From Adiantum capillus-veneris (taxonomy: Eukaryota > Streptophyta > Polypodiopsida > Polypodiales > Pteridaceae), in assembly GCA_014529385.2 (NCBI GenBank), contig CM043968.1, forward strand, positions 132,998,018 through 133,062,017: 64,000 nucleotides of DNA, in the 5' to 3' direction. This document shows positions 31,336 through 42,480 of the stretch, one piece after another. The notes beneath the pieces are model-generated. The model had not been told where the DNA came from. It saw only the letters and a list, made by a program, of their open reading frames with translations, and made no database searches. How positions within the stretch are numbered: the stretch's first letter is position 1; every line of letters starts with the position of its first letter. Made by a program: the position numbers and the translations under genes.

Positions 31336-32290
31336 TTATCGCAAGGTAAGAGTGCATTGGATGGGTGTAGACATGATTGAATGAATGTTGTCTATTTCTA
31401 GGGTCTGTTCAGCTCTTTTTACTTGGGTGGTCTTACACACTATGGATTCATCTTCGTTATCTCCCAAGTAAGAGGGTAATGTTTTCAAGGTCAATGGTTT
31501 CGACATTCTTGAAGCTTCAGATCCGCAATCCCCGCACAAGGATTGTACATCCATGTTCATATTAGTGGGTAGGTTATCCAACCAGACTTTCTCTATAGAA
31601 GCTAACTTTAGAGTTAGGCTCCCATCATTGATCTCTCTAACTTTTTCCCATAAGTGTCCTGGCCAGTCTTCCTGTACAAATGGAATTCCGTCTAAGACAT
31701 CTTCGCTATCCGGCACTATAAGTTCTAGTTCTTTTGTTTCAAGGTGGGGTTCTGTCACCACATCAGATTTTTTTTTAGTGTCTCTTACCACAAGCTCCTC
31801 AGGTTTTGCAATACTTTCAAGCGTGGGTTTTTGTTTTTCTAGCATTTCTTGTGTGATTCTTACCAAAATTTGATAAGCTTCCAGCTTAGCTGCTTCCATG
31901 TCTGGAGAAGGATAGTTTTTCCATTTGTTTTTCATGTTTTGGCTTGCTTTAAGTCCTACTTGGAAGGCTTCCAAGGCGGCATTAATAGGCTAAAAAATTT
32001 TATCAACCAGAATGGACCCTCTAGATTTCACGGTTGTTTCCTTGATTTCACTTCCAGTTTCTTTCACCTTTTTCTAGAATAACTTTTTTGCTTTTTCCTC
32101 GATTTCAACCCGTTGTTTTTGTTTTCTCATCTCATATCTTTTGCTTCTACTTCTTTTGATACTTTGAGAGGAAACTTTTGTATTTTCTGAATCATCAGAG
32201 GAGTTGTGTTTCTTTTTCTTGGCCTGGGCTCTAGTGATTACCTTGATTGGAACAATCAGCTCATTCTCTGATGAGCTACTAGGTATCACT
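31336..32290 (-). pseudogene. Gypsy-A gag-protease linker
   Basis: Charged frames 31336-31974 and 32074-32289 without catalytic motifs lead from the nucleocapsid to protease. The ending M-S-T-P-I-Q-C-T-L-T-L matches M-S-S-P-I-R-C-T-L-T-L in Gypsy-B near 48560, confirming homology. The 32074-32289 piece contains RAQAKKKK and several basic runs. Confidence 0.6.
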
Positions 32291-32382
32291 TGGATTACGT
32301 TTACTATTGTTTTACCCTTGTTTAAAGGATTTTTAGGACAATCTTCTGGAAAGTGTCCTCCCTTTTTGCAACATTGTATACA

Positions 32383-33200
32383 CTAGGCTTCAACTGGTTT
32401 GAGGTTTTTGTCAGGATCTTGACATTCATTTTTCCAAGGATCATCTGCACCACAGTTGTGACAATTTCCCGTTCTTGGCTTAATCATGGGTCTTACCATG
32501 GGAGGTCTGACACCTTGATTAGCTACATAATACATTGGTGTGAGCTCTAGTGGAGCATAAGTCACAATTTCTTCCATTGGTGGTGGATGTGAATTATACC
32601 AATATCCCTCTACCATTATTGTAGATGGACTTGGCTCAGAATAGGGTGTAACAGGCACTAATGCTTGTTCATCTATGACTCCTTGAGAGTGCATGTACTT
32701 TACAGGCATTGTATTATGTCCTTGGTACGAAGGTTGTTGTCCCTACACAGGTTGAGGTCTTTCCATACCCTTTGGTTTTCTTTGAGCTTGGGCCATATTA
32801 GGCTGATATCTGTACATGGGTTGTCCTTGTGGCCTCATGGGCACGTACTGAACATACCCATCATACTTTGGTCTGAAGTAGCACTCGTGGGTCTCATGGT
32901 TGGTCCATTTACCCTCAATTGCACACCATTTTTGTGGCCTAATTGGTTGTCCATGTTTAAGTACAGCTTGTCTTGGTCCCTTCATTGGTGCTTTTTGCAT
33001 GTTGTTCATCATGTCATTCATCCTTTTGAGCATATCCTCTATGGCTGAAAGTGGTGCTGTAGCAGCCATTTTCACTTGTGCTAGTTTAGTGGATGCTGTT
33101 TTCTCACTTTGGTTATCCTTAGGGACATCTTCTTCATTAAAAATATCACAATTGTCTCCTAAGTCAATAGCATCTGACACACACTCTTCTAGGGTTGTAT
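32383..33200 (-). pseudogene. Gypsy-A nucleocapsid region
   Basis: A non-standard knuckle KWCAIEGKWTNHETHEC lies at 32881-32931. A second motif (CHNCGADDPWKNEC, near 32430) has Pro where the CCHC histidine should be. Between them is a Met/Gln/Pro-rich stretch. The corresponding Gypsy-B sequences are at 46818-46950 and 47410-47550. Confidence 0.7.
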
Positions 33201-33317
33201 GCTTTTTACTATAGACTATAGCATGAAGTTCTTTGTTTAGCAGTCCCTCTACAAAGATACAAGTTGTTCTTCTGCAGGCATCTCTAGCCCTGGGTATCTG
33301 TCAATGTATTGTTTCAT

Positions 33318-34625
33318 TCAACTTGCACAATCCCTAACAGACTCACCATGTTTTTGTTTAAAGCTGTAGATTTGAGCTACCATATTATGTTTGATCCCCG
33401 TTTTGGAACAAGCAGCTACAAATTCTTGAGCTAATGTGTTCAAGTCCATGATTGACCTTGGTGGAATGTTTTGTAACCATGTCAATGCTTTCCCTTCTAA
33501 TGTCATTCCAAACCCCTCGAATTGAGTATGGAATCAAATATACGTTCTGATCTTAGCACTTGCTTAAAGCTTGCTAAGTGGTCATATGGATCCCCTGATC
33601 CATTGTATTTTCTAACCCATTTCTGAAAATCAGATGGTCTGACGCGTCTGTTTGGTTCAACTTGGTCTCCTGGCAGTTGATCTTGTTCTAAGTCCTTCAA
33701 ACCAGTCTGTTGAAAATAGTGACTCATGTAGCCCTTGACTGGCCTTCGTGTCAGCCGGTTTTCTACGTGATGAGGTGGTTTCTGGTTTCTTAATATTACT
33801 CTCAGATGATCTCTCACGGTGCTCATCTCTTGGAATTGTTTCTGGTCCTTGTCCCAATATCCAATCCCTTATGAAATACCCTTGGTATTTGGTTTGTTCT
33901 ACCTCTTCAGGAGTCATCATAACAAAGTTGTTATTATAACAATCCCTAAACAGGTAGGTTGGTAGGTCTGCTGATCCCTTATCTTTGATCTTGAAGATAT
34001 AGACAATCTTCATGGCCGTTAGTTGTCCTGATTTGGCATGCGAAGTCCACAAAAGATCTTTTATGTTTCTATCTTCCCAACAATAGACTCCGATCCTAGG
34101 ATTATCCGTTCTAAGCCGTTTCAAAGGCTTCAAATCTACTTGATCATATCCCTCGAATTCTAAAGTTGGTGGTCCTTCTTTTGCTGACATATCTGGAATT
34201 ATGGTGTTTCCTTCTAACCCCCATTTGTCTACCACATTAGGGTTTTCGACCTGTACATACTGAGTTCCGTTTCTGTCCATGTACATTTTTCCTTGTTTGT
34301 TTGTCCTAATCTCTTCTTTGAACTCAATACCATGGTCATCAATGCGAATATCATACTCCTTGTTAGGGTCCAAGTAAACCTGGGCTCCATGGCGGTTAGT
34401 CTTGTAAAAAGAGAGTATATGCTTATAGCGCATTCTCGTTCCGGTTTTTGAGTGAGTTGAGTAAGAAGACATTTCAGATACTAAATCTGAAAAAGTGTCT
34501 GAGACTTCTTCAAGGATTGTGTGCAAGGAATTGCCTTGATTCACGCTTTCTTCGTTAGATACTCTACTGGAGATTTCTCCGAGTATGCCTTGATTTCCTA
34601 GTACACGACAAGATCTAAGGTTCAT
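33318..34625 (-). pseudogene. Gypsy-A gag
   Basis: Gag starts MNLRSCRVL at 34625, like MHLRSGRVL in TG1. The N-terminal 320-codon frame (33657-34625) carries YMDRNGTQYVQVENP and PRIGVYCWEDRNIKDLLW. The capsid region follows in other frames (33318-33826) with WVRKYNGSGDPYDHLASF, LTWLQNIPPRSI and FKQKHGESVRD, typical of retrotransposon gag. Frameshifts separate the pieces. Confidence 0.82.
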
Positions 34626-35033
34626 AAAGACTTACGAAGCCCTGGATAGAGTACTTACCTTTGGATTGACCTGTCGTCAATTTTCACTTGATTCAATTGC
34701 AACTCTCTGTCAAGCCACCGATTCCTCGTCTGCAACCTGATTCCTGTACAAATTTGATCAAGTTAGTTATTCTCCTATAAAGACAGTAGAGTTTTTGCTA
34801 ACTCTCGTGATTGGTCTATGTGTATCACTTCAAATCGAGCTATGGGAGTAAAAAATTGACTTTTAGATTCGACTTTAGCAAAAAACCAAAGTTTTAATTT
34901 GCAACCTGGAAACTGAGTGAACATGCACCGATTTGAATCCGATTGAACCCAAAATTCCCCAGTGGCTTTGTATTATGCTGGTCTAACACTGTATAAGTTC
35001 AAAAGTCAAAACTGATATCCCTGGGTAGCAGTA

Positions 35034-36056
35034 GTAAATAATCACGATTAGTTACTTTTGTTAGTTTTTTATACCTTTTGGATTGGTTTGGAAAGTATAC
35101 AACTTGTTAAAGTCCTTGGACAAGTTTCAACAAGTTTGGACAAAATCTGATCAAGTTTATTAATTGTTTTGTGTCCGCAGACTCTGATTTCAAGAATTTG
35201 GCTTAAGTCTCACTTTTGTGATCCAAATTTCACCAAAATTGATTTGTGAGGTCTACTTGATATGCTTGACCTTGGGGTATACTCACATTTGCAAAATTAT
35301 CAAGTTTTGAAGCAGTGTAAATAATCACGATTATTTACTCCATCTATATTTTTGTAAATTTTTATCCCAACTTTGACACAGATCTGTTAAGCACCTCAAG
35401 TTAAGGTCACTAGCCAAGTTTCATCAAATTTGGATAATTTTTGGTCACAAGGTCATCAATTTTCTGTCCGTAGAGTAACTTCGCAAATTTGGTCTCAATT
35501 TTGAATCCAGTGATCCAAATCTTACTTAATTTAGTTTGTGGGCTTATTACAACATGATAAAACTAGTGGTGTGCTGATTTGGTCAAAAAAGTTGAAAAAT
35601 GGGATAGATGTAAATAATCGTGATTATTTACAATTGGTGATTTTTGAATCTTTTTGGTCAACTGAGCATGTACATATGTTTATCACATCAATATAAGCCT
35701 ATGAATCAAATTTCATCAAGTTTGGGCAAATTTTTTCCCAATTAACACTTAAGATTCAAACAGTCAGTACAAACTTTAGTTTTTACCCAGTTTTTTGCTA
35801 GTTTGGTGATCCAATTCCTTTGGGCCTTTACAAATGTTGTTTGTACACATGCAATGAGTCAATGGTATGAACCTTGGTCAAATCTGAGCTAACAAATCTG
35901 AGCTAAAAGTTAATAATGGCGATTTTTAACTTTAGGCTTGAATGAACTCTTTTTTGCAATTTTTTCAAAGACAGTCTTTACATGAGCTATTTTAAGCCTA
36001 TGAATCAAGTCAAAACTTAATTTGGCCTAAAATGTCAAGAAAAAGTAAATAATCTG
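35034..36056. repeat. Array of palindromes GTAAATAATCRYGATTATTTAC
   Basis: Copies at 35034-35055, 35317-35338, 35610-35631 and 35909-35930, with a half copy at about 36045-36054. Centre-to-centre distances are 283, 293 and 299 bp. The arms pair perfectly over nine or ten bases in the second and third copies. Each palindrome sits at the same place in a diverged longer repeat. Confidence 0.85.
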
Positions 36057-36261
36057 AGTTTTGGCCAACTCTTGAAATTTTTACCTCGAAGTGTCCTTGA
36101 GCTTACCAACTGGTTCATAAGCTTACTCTCCAGTCGGATTGAGTGGTTTTGAATCTTTTCGTGCTATTTCTGGCCGTAGACCTGAAATTTTGCAACTTCC
36201 AATAACAACTCACACTTGATTCTTTGAGAGATAGCAATGTTCTGAAATCCACCTTGGATCT

Positions 36262-36278
36262 TACTTACCCTACTCCTA
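36262..36278 (-). promoter_or_regulatory. Splice-donor-like motif in the Gypsy-A leader
   Basis: TAGGAGTAGGGTAAGTA on the minus strand contains the consensus GG|GTAAGT. It lies about 320 bases after the primer site and before the palindromic array. The same 17-mer occurs in Gypsy-D (58294-58310), and with GT changed to CT in Gypsy-B (43390-43406). Confidence 0.6.
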
Positions 36279-36590
36279 TATTCTAGTGCAGTGGGGTTGT
36301 GGAAAGTGTCCACAAACACTCGTTTTCTTATCTTTTATGGTTTTCTGAGCATTCATCTTAAGACTTGTTTCGTCTACCAATCATCTTCAAAATCCTAATC
36401 TATTTCTACAATCCTACAATCCTAAAGGCACTCAGCAAGTACAATAACTTCCAAGCTACCTCTATACAGCAAAAGACGACAATCTTAAGCTATGCGGTTT
36501 TAAAGAAAGTTTTGAACTCTAGGCGATCCTAGAGGAAGTTAAAGGATAACTTCACAAGACGGTCGTGTTTTTTCATAGTTTAGGTCTGTT

Positions 36591-36610
36591 TGATCCCTGC
36601 AACGACGCCA
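36591..36610 (-). promoter_or_regulatory. Primer binding site of Gypsy-A, tRNA-Asp-like
   Basis: On the minus strand TGGCGTCGTTGCAGGGATCA lies four bases after the LTR end. It differs by two or three bases from the tRNA-Asp complement. Confidence 0.78.
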
Positions 36611-36614
36611 AATA

Positions 36615-37758
36615 TGCTCGGGGCAGTCACTTATCAAAAGACCCCTATATCACGTGCGTTCAAGAGATAATTAATAATACCCCGATATACATACTATACT
36701 TACACAGTGAGCCTATTTAAAAAACCCCCACCCCCCTCTGTATGTATACATTTTTATACATTTTGGTCTTTTAATAATCCTCTCCGGTTAACTCATGTGA
36801 TATCATACACATTCTAAAAAGTGATCGCCCCGGGCAAATGTGGGACGCATGTCTAACCTCATCATCCTATCTTATTGCAGTATTAGCGAGAACCACGATT
36901 AAATTGTCAATCCATGGGATGAAGCTGACTCGACTAGCGCATAGAGGCTACAAGAGGTTGTCAATCTCTCGGAAAACAACTAACAACTCGTATCTAACTC
37001 AAGCTACACTCAAGTGACTGAAATCACCAAAAGCCAATCGCTCATCGACGAACAATCACATCCGTTACAACATCAAATGACATCCAAATGTAACAAAACT
37101 TCTAGGACATGTTTATAAGACCTAAGCACACATGCTTATGGTCTCAAACCCCACTTTAGGTCAAGTTCCAAAATCGCAATTGTTAACAGCAGTGGATTTT
37201 TGACCTAGTCGTTTTCGACCCAGAATGCATCTAAATGCTTAGCAATGATGCCCCAATACCTCGCCTATGCTTAGTTTTTGATTTGAAAGTGTAAATTCCT
37301 AGTTATGATGAAATTAGGCCGCGGATTGGCGACGCCAAAAGCTACAAATTACTGTGAACTGCTTACGTCAATGCGTAGAGCTCTTACCTGCAGTTGCAAT
37401 GCAACAAATGCGGCTACAATGTGACGACCGGGGAGGGAGTAGGAAGCATGGGAAGGAGAGGAATGAGCGCCGTTAGCTCCCGATGTGTATTTTATTATCC
37501 AAAAACTTTAGAATACTTACAAAAATTGGCTTTTATACCTTAACCAAGGATTTTGGTGGTCAAAACTAATGATCTGGGAGTTCTACCAGAGATGGGTAAT
37601 GACAGGCTGATACAATCTGGAATCTTGTAGCCGCGGCTCATTAATTACAGAGTTTATCCAAGAAAATAGGAGTTACAATATTCTCGATTTATCAAAATAA
37701 TAAGTGTTTTACAATGAGAACTCCAAAAAATGGTATCCGTGTTAACTTGCTGCTAACA
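36615..37758 (-). repeat. Gypsy-A 5' LTR (about 1,144 bp)
   Basis: It is bounded by the primer site at its inner side and by TGTTAGCAGC (minus) at its outer side, similar to TGTTGACAGC of Gypsy-D. It contains a TATA box (37526-37539) followed by CCAATTTTTGTAA, also found in Gypsy-D. The outer border is inferred from that similarity because no second LTR copy was found. Confidence 0.65.
37526..37539 (-). promoter_or_regulatory. TATA box of the Gypsy-A LTR
   Basis: GGTATAAAAGCCAA on the minus strand, followed by TTTTTGTAA as in Gypsy-D. Confidence 0.6.
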
Positions 37759-37838
37759 TCCAAGAACAAAGGGTCATTATTTTTTTAATCTACAATACAT
37801 GGAGAGGAAGTCATTACCTTCAAGTTCTCCTCCAACAT

Positions 37839-38340
37839 ATGGCTAGCAATTCAAGGGAAAAGAGCTACCACACTTTCAATGAATTTCAATCAACCACCAA
37901 TAAACAAGACATGTTTTTGCAACATCCCTTGACTAGCAAACTCAACCTATATTTTCTCAATAATGCGATAATTTGCACAATCCCACATGCCATCAAGGTG
38001 CATGCAAAGGTGAGAAGAAAGAACTTTATCTAACATTGATTGAATGTAGCTTACAACTTCCTTGCCACAACCTTTTTCACAACAAATATTGCAATCAAAG
38101 TGCTCGATGAGATGATATTCTAGATCAAGAAGGCGACTAAGAACTTTTCTTACTTTCAGAATGACACCACATATATATGTCACCAAGCACTTGTAAACAA
38201 AAAAAGTTACTACAAAACCACATAATAGAAATTCATCATAGATTCTATGACCCGTGTCAATGTTTTTCATGATGGCACAAGCCTTCAAGATGCAATCATA
38301 CGTGATTGCATCAAAAGCCTTCACTTCACTTTACATTCAT
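37839..38340 (-). pseudogene. Pentatricopeptide-repeat (PPR) protein fragment
   Basis: The minus strand encodes DAITYDCILKACAIMKNIDT, then H-R-I-Y-D-E-F, VYKCLVTYICG, A-R-K-V-L-S-R-L-L-D-type text, GCGKEVVSYIQSMLDKVLSS and DCANYRIIEK. These follow the helix-turn-helix rhythm of plant PLS-type PPR proteins, which bind organellar RNA. About 125 codons survive without a proper start, with degenerate positions and no neighbouring repeats. It is flanking DNA of Gypsy-A rather than part of it. Confidence 0.72.
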
Positions 38341-38885
38341 TGAAAATAACACAAGGCTTATTTGTCATAGTCATGTTAGGCATATTGCTTTTCGTCCCAT
38401 ACGTCTGATATGTATGTTGCAATGTTAGGGTAGTTATTTACCTATATTTTGTGTCACAAGTTGATCAAAGAAGTTTGCACAAAGTTCAAATGCAAGATGG
38501 GAAAATCTAGGAGTTAGTAGATATCACAAGTAATGAAAATTTTGAGCTATGATCTTCAAAAGATAATGAGACATGAATTACGTGCTCACATGCTTGTGCT
38601 AAAAAAAACCATATGCAAATATGGTGGGGAGATGGCACCATCCTCACCTAGCTATTATATACCATAGGGAATGTTCCCTTCCCTGTATACTTTTTTTCTC
38701 CTCCAGTGTTAAAGGGTTACGATATGCTCGTTTTCCAATGTCATAGAGTCATGTTTGCTTCTCCTCATGTATAGGAGGGTCACTTTTTTTTTGTGTGGAT
38801 TTGCAGTGCATTGGGAGGAACTTTTTACCTTCAAGATTTCAGAAAATCGTCATGATAATCCTACTACAAAATGGTATGTCCTATG
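38341..38885. other. Spacer without recognised genes
   Basis: About 540 bases between the PPR fragment and Gypsy-C. I see no motif beyond AT-rich and T-run sequence. Confidence 0.5.
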
Positions 38886-39295
38886 AGCACTCATAAATGT
38901 GGCCATGTGTAGTCCTGACATCAACTTTTTGCATAGCTTTAGCTTCTACCCATTTAGTGAGATAATCAGTGGATACAATGATATATTGGACATGTGTTTT
39001 GTGAGCGGGGGGTGAAATCGATCCCGCAAAGTCTATTCCCCACTTAGCAAAAAGCTCTAGCTCTCATCATTGGCCGTAAGGGCATCTCATCCTGTTTTAT
39101 TGGCACTTTGGTACGTTGAGAAGAGTCACATCATCTTGTATATTTGTCCGTGCCCATGCGTATTGTTGGTTACCATATTCCAATGGTCCGGACAATTTTT
39201 GCTGTCTTTTCCCCTAAGAAATGGCCTCCACTTATTCCTTCATGTGCTTGCTCAAGGATTGGAAGGTACATGCTTTCCGTTGCGCATAGCCTAAG
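38886..39295 (-). pseudogene. Gypsy-C integrase: second zinc module and start of the core
   Basis: The minus strand shows LEQAHEGISGGHFLGEKTAK (H-X6-H) and a degenerate C-x-x-S-Q-R in place of C-X2-C. The core begins AKWGIDFAGSISPPAHKTH with the first catalytic Asp and STDYLTKWVEAKA. It breaks off at about 38890, before the second Asp. Confidence 0.82.
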
Positions 39296-39720
39296 CTAGT
39301 TATCCTTTCCTTGTTTATAAAGCTGATTTTCAATCAAAGTGAAGTCACGAGCTTCAATTCTTTTCATTCTCTGACGTGCTCTAGTGGTATTTGCAAGAAA
39401 TGTTTGCGTTTCCAAGAAGTCAACAATGTATTGACTCCATTCCGGTGTAGCTGTTATTTGAAATAGTGTCCCATGTTCTACTGGTGGGTTTGATCTGCAT
39501 TTGGCACAGCTAGTTATATAATCATGAACATTAACAGCCATAGTTGGCCAATACACTCTTAATTGTCTCAAGTGTTGATAAGTTTTTGTTGATGAGCAAT
39601 GAAATACTAAGTCTTGATTATGTGCTTCCAACAAGTAGGCATCGTATTTCTCCGGACTTATGAACACTTGTAGGATACCGTCAGAGCCTAGATGATATAA
39701 ACTTCTGCCAATGAGGTGAA
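39296..39720 (-). pseudogene. Gypsy-C extra H2C2 zinc module and linker
   Basis: A complete first zinc module is read in one frame: EAHNQDLVFHCSSTKTYQHL gives H-X6-H, then V-Y-W-P and SCAKCRSNP give C-X2-C. A linker follows: PPVEHGTLFQITATPEWSQY, then I-V-D-F-L. The frame runs on into ENQLYKQGKDN, the entry to the second module. So two H2C2 modules are in one reading frame about 90 residues apart. Confidence 0.82.
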
Positions 39721-39899
39721 AGTTCTTAGCTTGCTAAACCATTCGTGGTTTATGGTCTTGGTCAATCTTATCAAATTCTCCGCCATGTGGTAGTAGGCTT
39801 ACTATCTCTTGGGACCACTTAGGTACCATTTCTACATTGAAAAGTTATGCATCAGGGATGTCATTGTCTACTCCCTTTGGAGCTTCTCCATTTGGCAAT

Positions 39900-41140
39900 T
39901 TAGAAAGGGTGATCTATTCACAAATACGTCTTCCCCTTTTTGACCACTACAATAAAGTCAAACTCAAGCAATATGATGGACCATATTACGATTTGTCCCC
40001 TATTGCATGGTTTGTTTACAACGTATAAGAGGACTTGATGGTCCGTGAAAAACACAAACTTATTTGCGAGGAGATAATGCCAAAATTTTTTAACAGCATA
40101 AATCATTCCAAGCCCCTCTCTTTTGGTGGTGGTGTAGTTCTTTCGGTGGCATAGCAAACTGGGAAATCCATAGTTCCGTCTCGTGGTTGAGCCAAAATAC
40201 ATCCTATAGAAAATGCAGATGCATCAATATGAACGTGAAATATTCTTTTCCAATCCGGTGCTTTTAACACTAGAATGGATATGAGAGCATCTTTTAATTT
40301 CTTAAATGATTCCTCACACTCATCCATCCATTCAAAGATCACTATAAGTCTATATAGAGGTTGGGCAATGATTGCATACATGTGTATGAACCTCTTGTAA
40401 TAACCACAATGTCCCATAAAGAACTGTACTTGCTTTGCATTTGTCCTAAGATTCGTCCTTGTCTGACCATAAAAACACACTTTTTTGGGTTAAGACAGAT
40501 CCTATACGTCCTGCACTTCTTGAATACTTTTTTGTAGTGTTTTGTATGTTCCTCATTTTGGAGAGAGTGTACATAAAGGTCATCCATATAGATTTTCAGG
40601 AATATCCTCAAGTACTCTTTGAAAGCATGTGCCATCAATATTTGGAAATGTTGCAGGTGCATTTGTCAAACCAAATGGCATGACTCGATATGCAAATATG
40701 CCCATTTTGTGGAAAATACTATTTTATATTGGTCCTTAGGTGCAATTGCAAGTTGGTTGTAGCCAGAGAGTCCATCTAAGAAGGAATATGCACACTTGCC
40801 CGCCACTCGTTCAAGGACATAATTAGTGATTGATAGGGGATAATTATCCCTTATCATGGCTGCATTAACCTTCTTGAGATTGACACACGTTCATAGTTTT
40901 CCATTCTTTTTGGGCACCATGACAGTTGGAAATACCCAGTCAGTATGTTCTATCTCATAGATGAACTCTGCTTCTTTTAGCTTATTGATTTCTTCCTTGA
41001 TGCGCTTAGCAAAGGTGTCATTGTATGCGTATGGCCTTTGTTTGCTAGGCTTCATATCAGGTTTTAAGTGGATAGTATGCTGGAATATTGTAGAATCCAC
41101 TTGCTTTATGTCCTTATATGAACATGCAAACACATCTTTA
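39900..41140 (-). pseudogene. Gypsy-C reverse transcriptase and RNase H
   Basis: Frames carry PSKQRPYAYNDTFAKRI, EHTDWVFPTVMVPKKNG, the palm with an intact IYMDDLYVHS (about 40570-40600), FMGHCGYYKRFI, HVHIDASAFSIGCILAQP and NYTTTKREGLGMIYAVKKF. Short frames are separated by stops and shifts. Confidence 0.88.
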
Positions 41141-41199
41141 TATTCTCGGAGAAGGCTTACCAGCTCCGCTTCCTCTTCGTGACTCAGATCGGTTGCTAT

Positions 41200-42204
41200 A
41201 TAGACTGGTTTTGATTCCTCTCCAGGTCTTGCTAAGCCTATCTTCTTTGCATCCTCTTGTCCATTGTATGACTCCTTATCATGTCGTTCTCATCTAGACT
41301 GTGCCAATACTATCTTCCGGTCTTGAATAGTGAATTTCTTGTAGTGGGTGGGTATGCTCCTATAATTGTCACTTTTGTCTTTTTCATCTCCTCCACTTCC
41401 CAATTCAGTTGTCCATACTTCCCTTAGAGTTTTCTTGAGCTCTTAGTACTTTTTTTTGCACTCAACTTTGGTCCATTTTGGTTCTCCCATTTTGTTCGGT
41501 TCTGTTTTTGCTTTCTTGGGTTTAGCTTTTGTTTTCAATTTTTGAGTTTGTTTTCTCATGTCTCTTGCTCTGTCTTGTGTCCTAGAGTCTTGATCCCGAA
41601 AGAATTGGCCTAAAATTTTGTTTTTAATGTAGTCTTTGGCTTTCACCAAAGATCAAAATTTTGTTTTGTTTCTCATTTTAGGCATTGGGTTATCTTTTGC
41701 TTTGTGTGCCGCCTTATTTTTCTTGTAACATGCTTGACGTCTAGGTTTTTGATTTGGGAATCATAAAACCTCACCTCCGCTATCATTTCCTCTTGCTCAC
41801 TAGGGTTGTCAGAGCACCCATTATTTACATTGTCGTCTCGTTCAAGATGCTCTGGAGAGTCGTAGAACAACTCTCCATTCACCTCTTCCTTGTACTTAGT
41901 TTTTCCCGGTTGTCTTGAGATTTTTTCACCATCATCATCATCTGTTACATCAACCATGTAGTATGGAACCAGATCATAACTGTCCTCGTCACAAAACTTT
42001 GTCGTCTGTTTGTCCATAATAGCACACACATCTAATGTTGCTAGAATATGCATCCATTCTAAGGGTTCTAGGGCCTCCTCTGGGAAAGGTTCCGGAATGT
42101 ATTCCTTATTCTTCATAACTCTTTCTAGAATATACTCTTCTCGCTTTAAGCTTCCACAATGGGATGCCCCACACATCCATAGTTCCTTTGGTTTACCTAA
42201 CTAG
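41200..42204 (-). pseudogene. Gypsy-C protease-RT linker
   Basis: Acidic frame 41673-42176 includes EWMHILATLDVCAIMD and T-T-K-F-C-D-E-D. The Gypsy-B counterpart near 49370-49440 reads GWQQILATLDVC and L-T-K-F-C-D-E. A lysine-rich piece (41443-41649) follows. Function unknown; conserved between copies. Confidence 0.62.
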
Positions 42205-42480
42205 GCTAGAAGCTCAGATCCTACTAATGTAGCATAATCAAATTCCTCTATCGGGGTTTGGTTCACATCTTTGTAACTATGGTCTTTAAGGTTTATTTGT
42301 GTAGTGGTTTCCATGCACTTGAGGTATATATGATTATAGCCTCAGTCTTCGACCATCTTTAACTGTCGCATGAATGGTCATCCAAGTATTACGTCGTAGT
42401 TATTCTTCTTGCCAAAATCTATGTTTGTGGACACAACGAACTGACACGTAAAAGGAGGATATACACCAAACTTTGTTGTA

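Larger units (their letters stand above)
34640..36590 (-). other. Gypsy-A leader with palindrome-centred tandem repeats
   Basis: No gene. The leader runs from the primer site to gag. Diverged tandem units of 283-299 bp share phrases such as CAAGTTTCATCAAATTTGG, TGTCCGTAGAG and GTGATCCAAAT. A conserved splice-donor-like motif lies at 36262-36278, so the repeats could lie in a leader intron. Confidence 0.75.
22344..37758 (-). mobile_element. Gypsy-A: decayed Ty3/Gypsy element, split by a Copia-type insertion
   Basis: On the minus strand the order is 5' LTR (36615-37758), tRNA-Asp-like primer site, leader with palindromic repeats, gag, knuckles, protease, reverse transcriptase, RNase H, two zinc modules, integrase, GPY/F domain, then a second retropepsin and a W-V-P-K region. 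Every domain carries stops or frameshifts. A 3.67-kb Copia-type element with TCGAT target duplication interrupts the integrase. The left limit is uncertain because no matching 3' LTR is found. Confidence 0.82.
38886..42480 (-). mobile_element. Gypsy-C: fragment from protease end to integrase core
   Basis: A minus-strand relative of Gypsy-A and -B, cut at both sides. The right end enters within the protease (an ILG.PFM motif near 42380); the left end stops within the integrase core near 38890. It has no LTRs, primer site or gag. It keeps the clearest copy of the tandem zinc modules. Confidence 0.85.
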
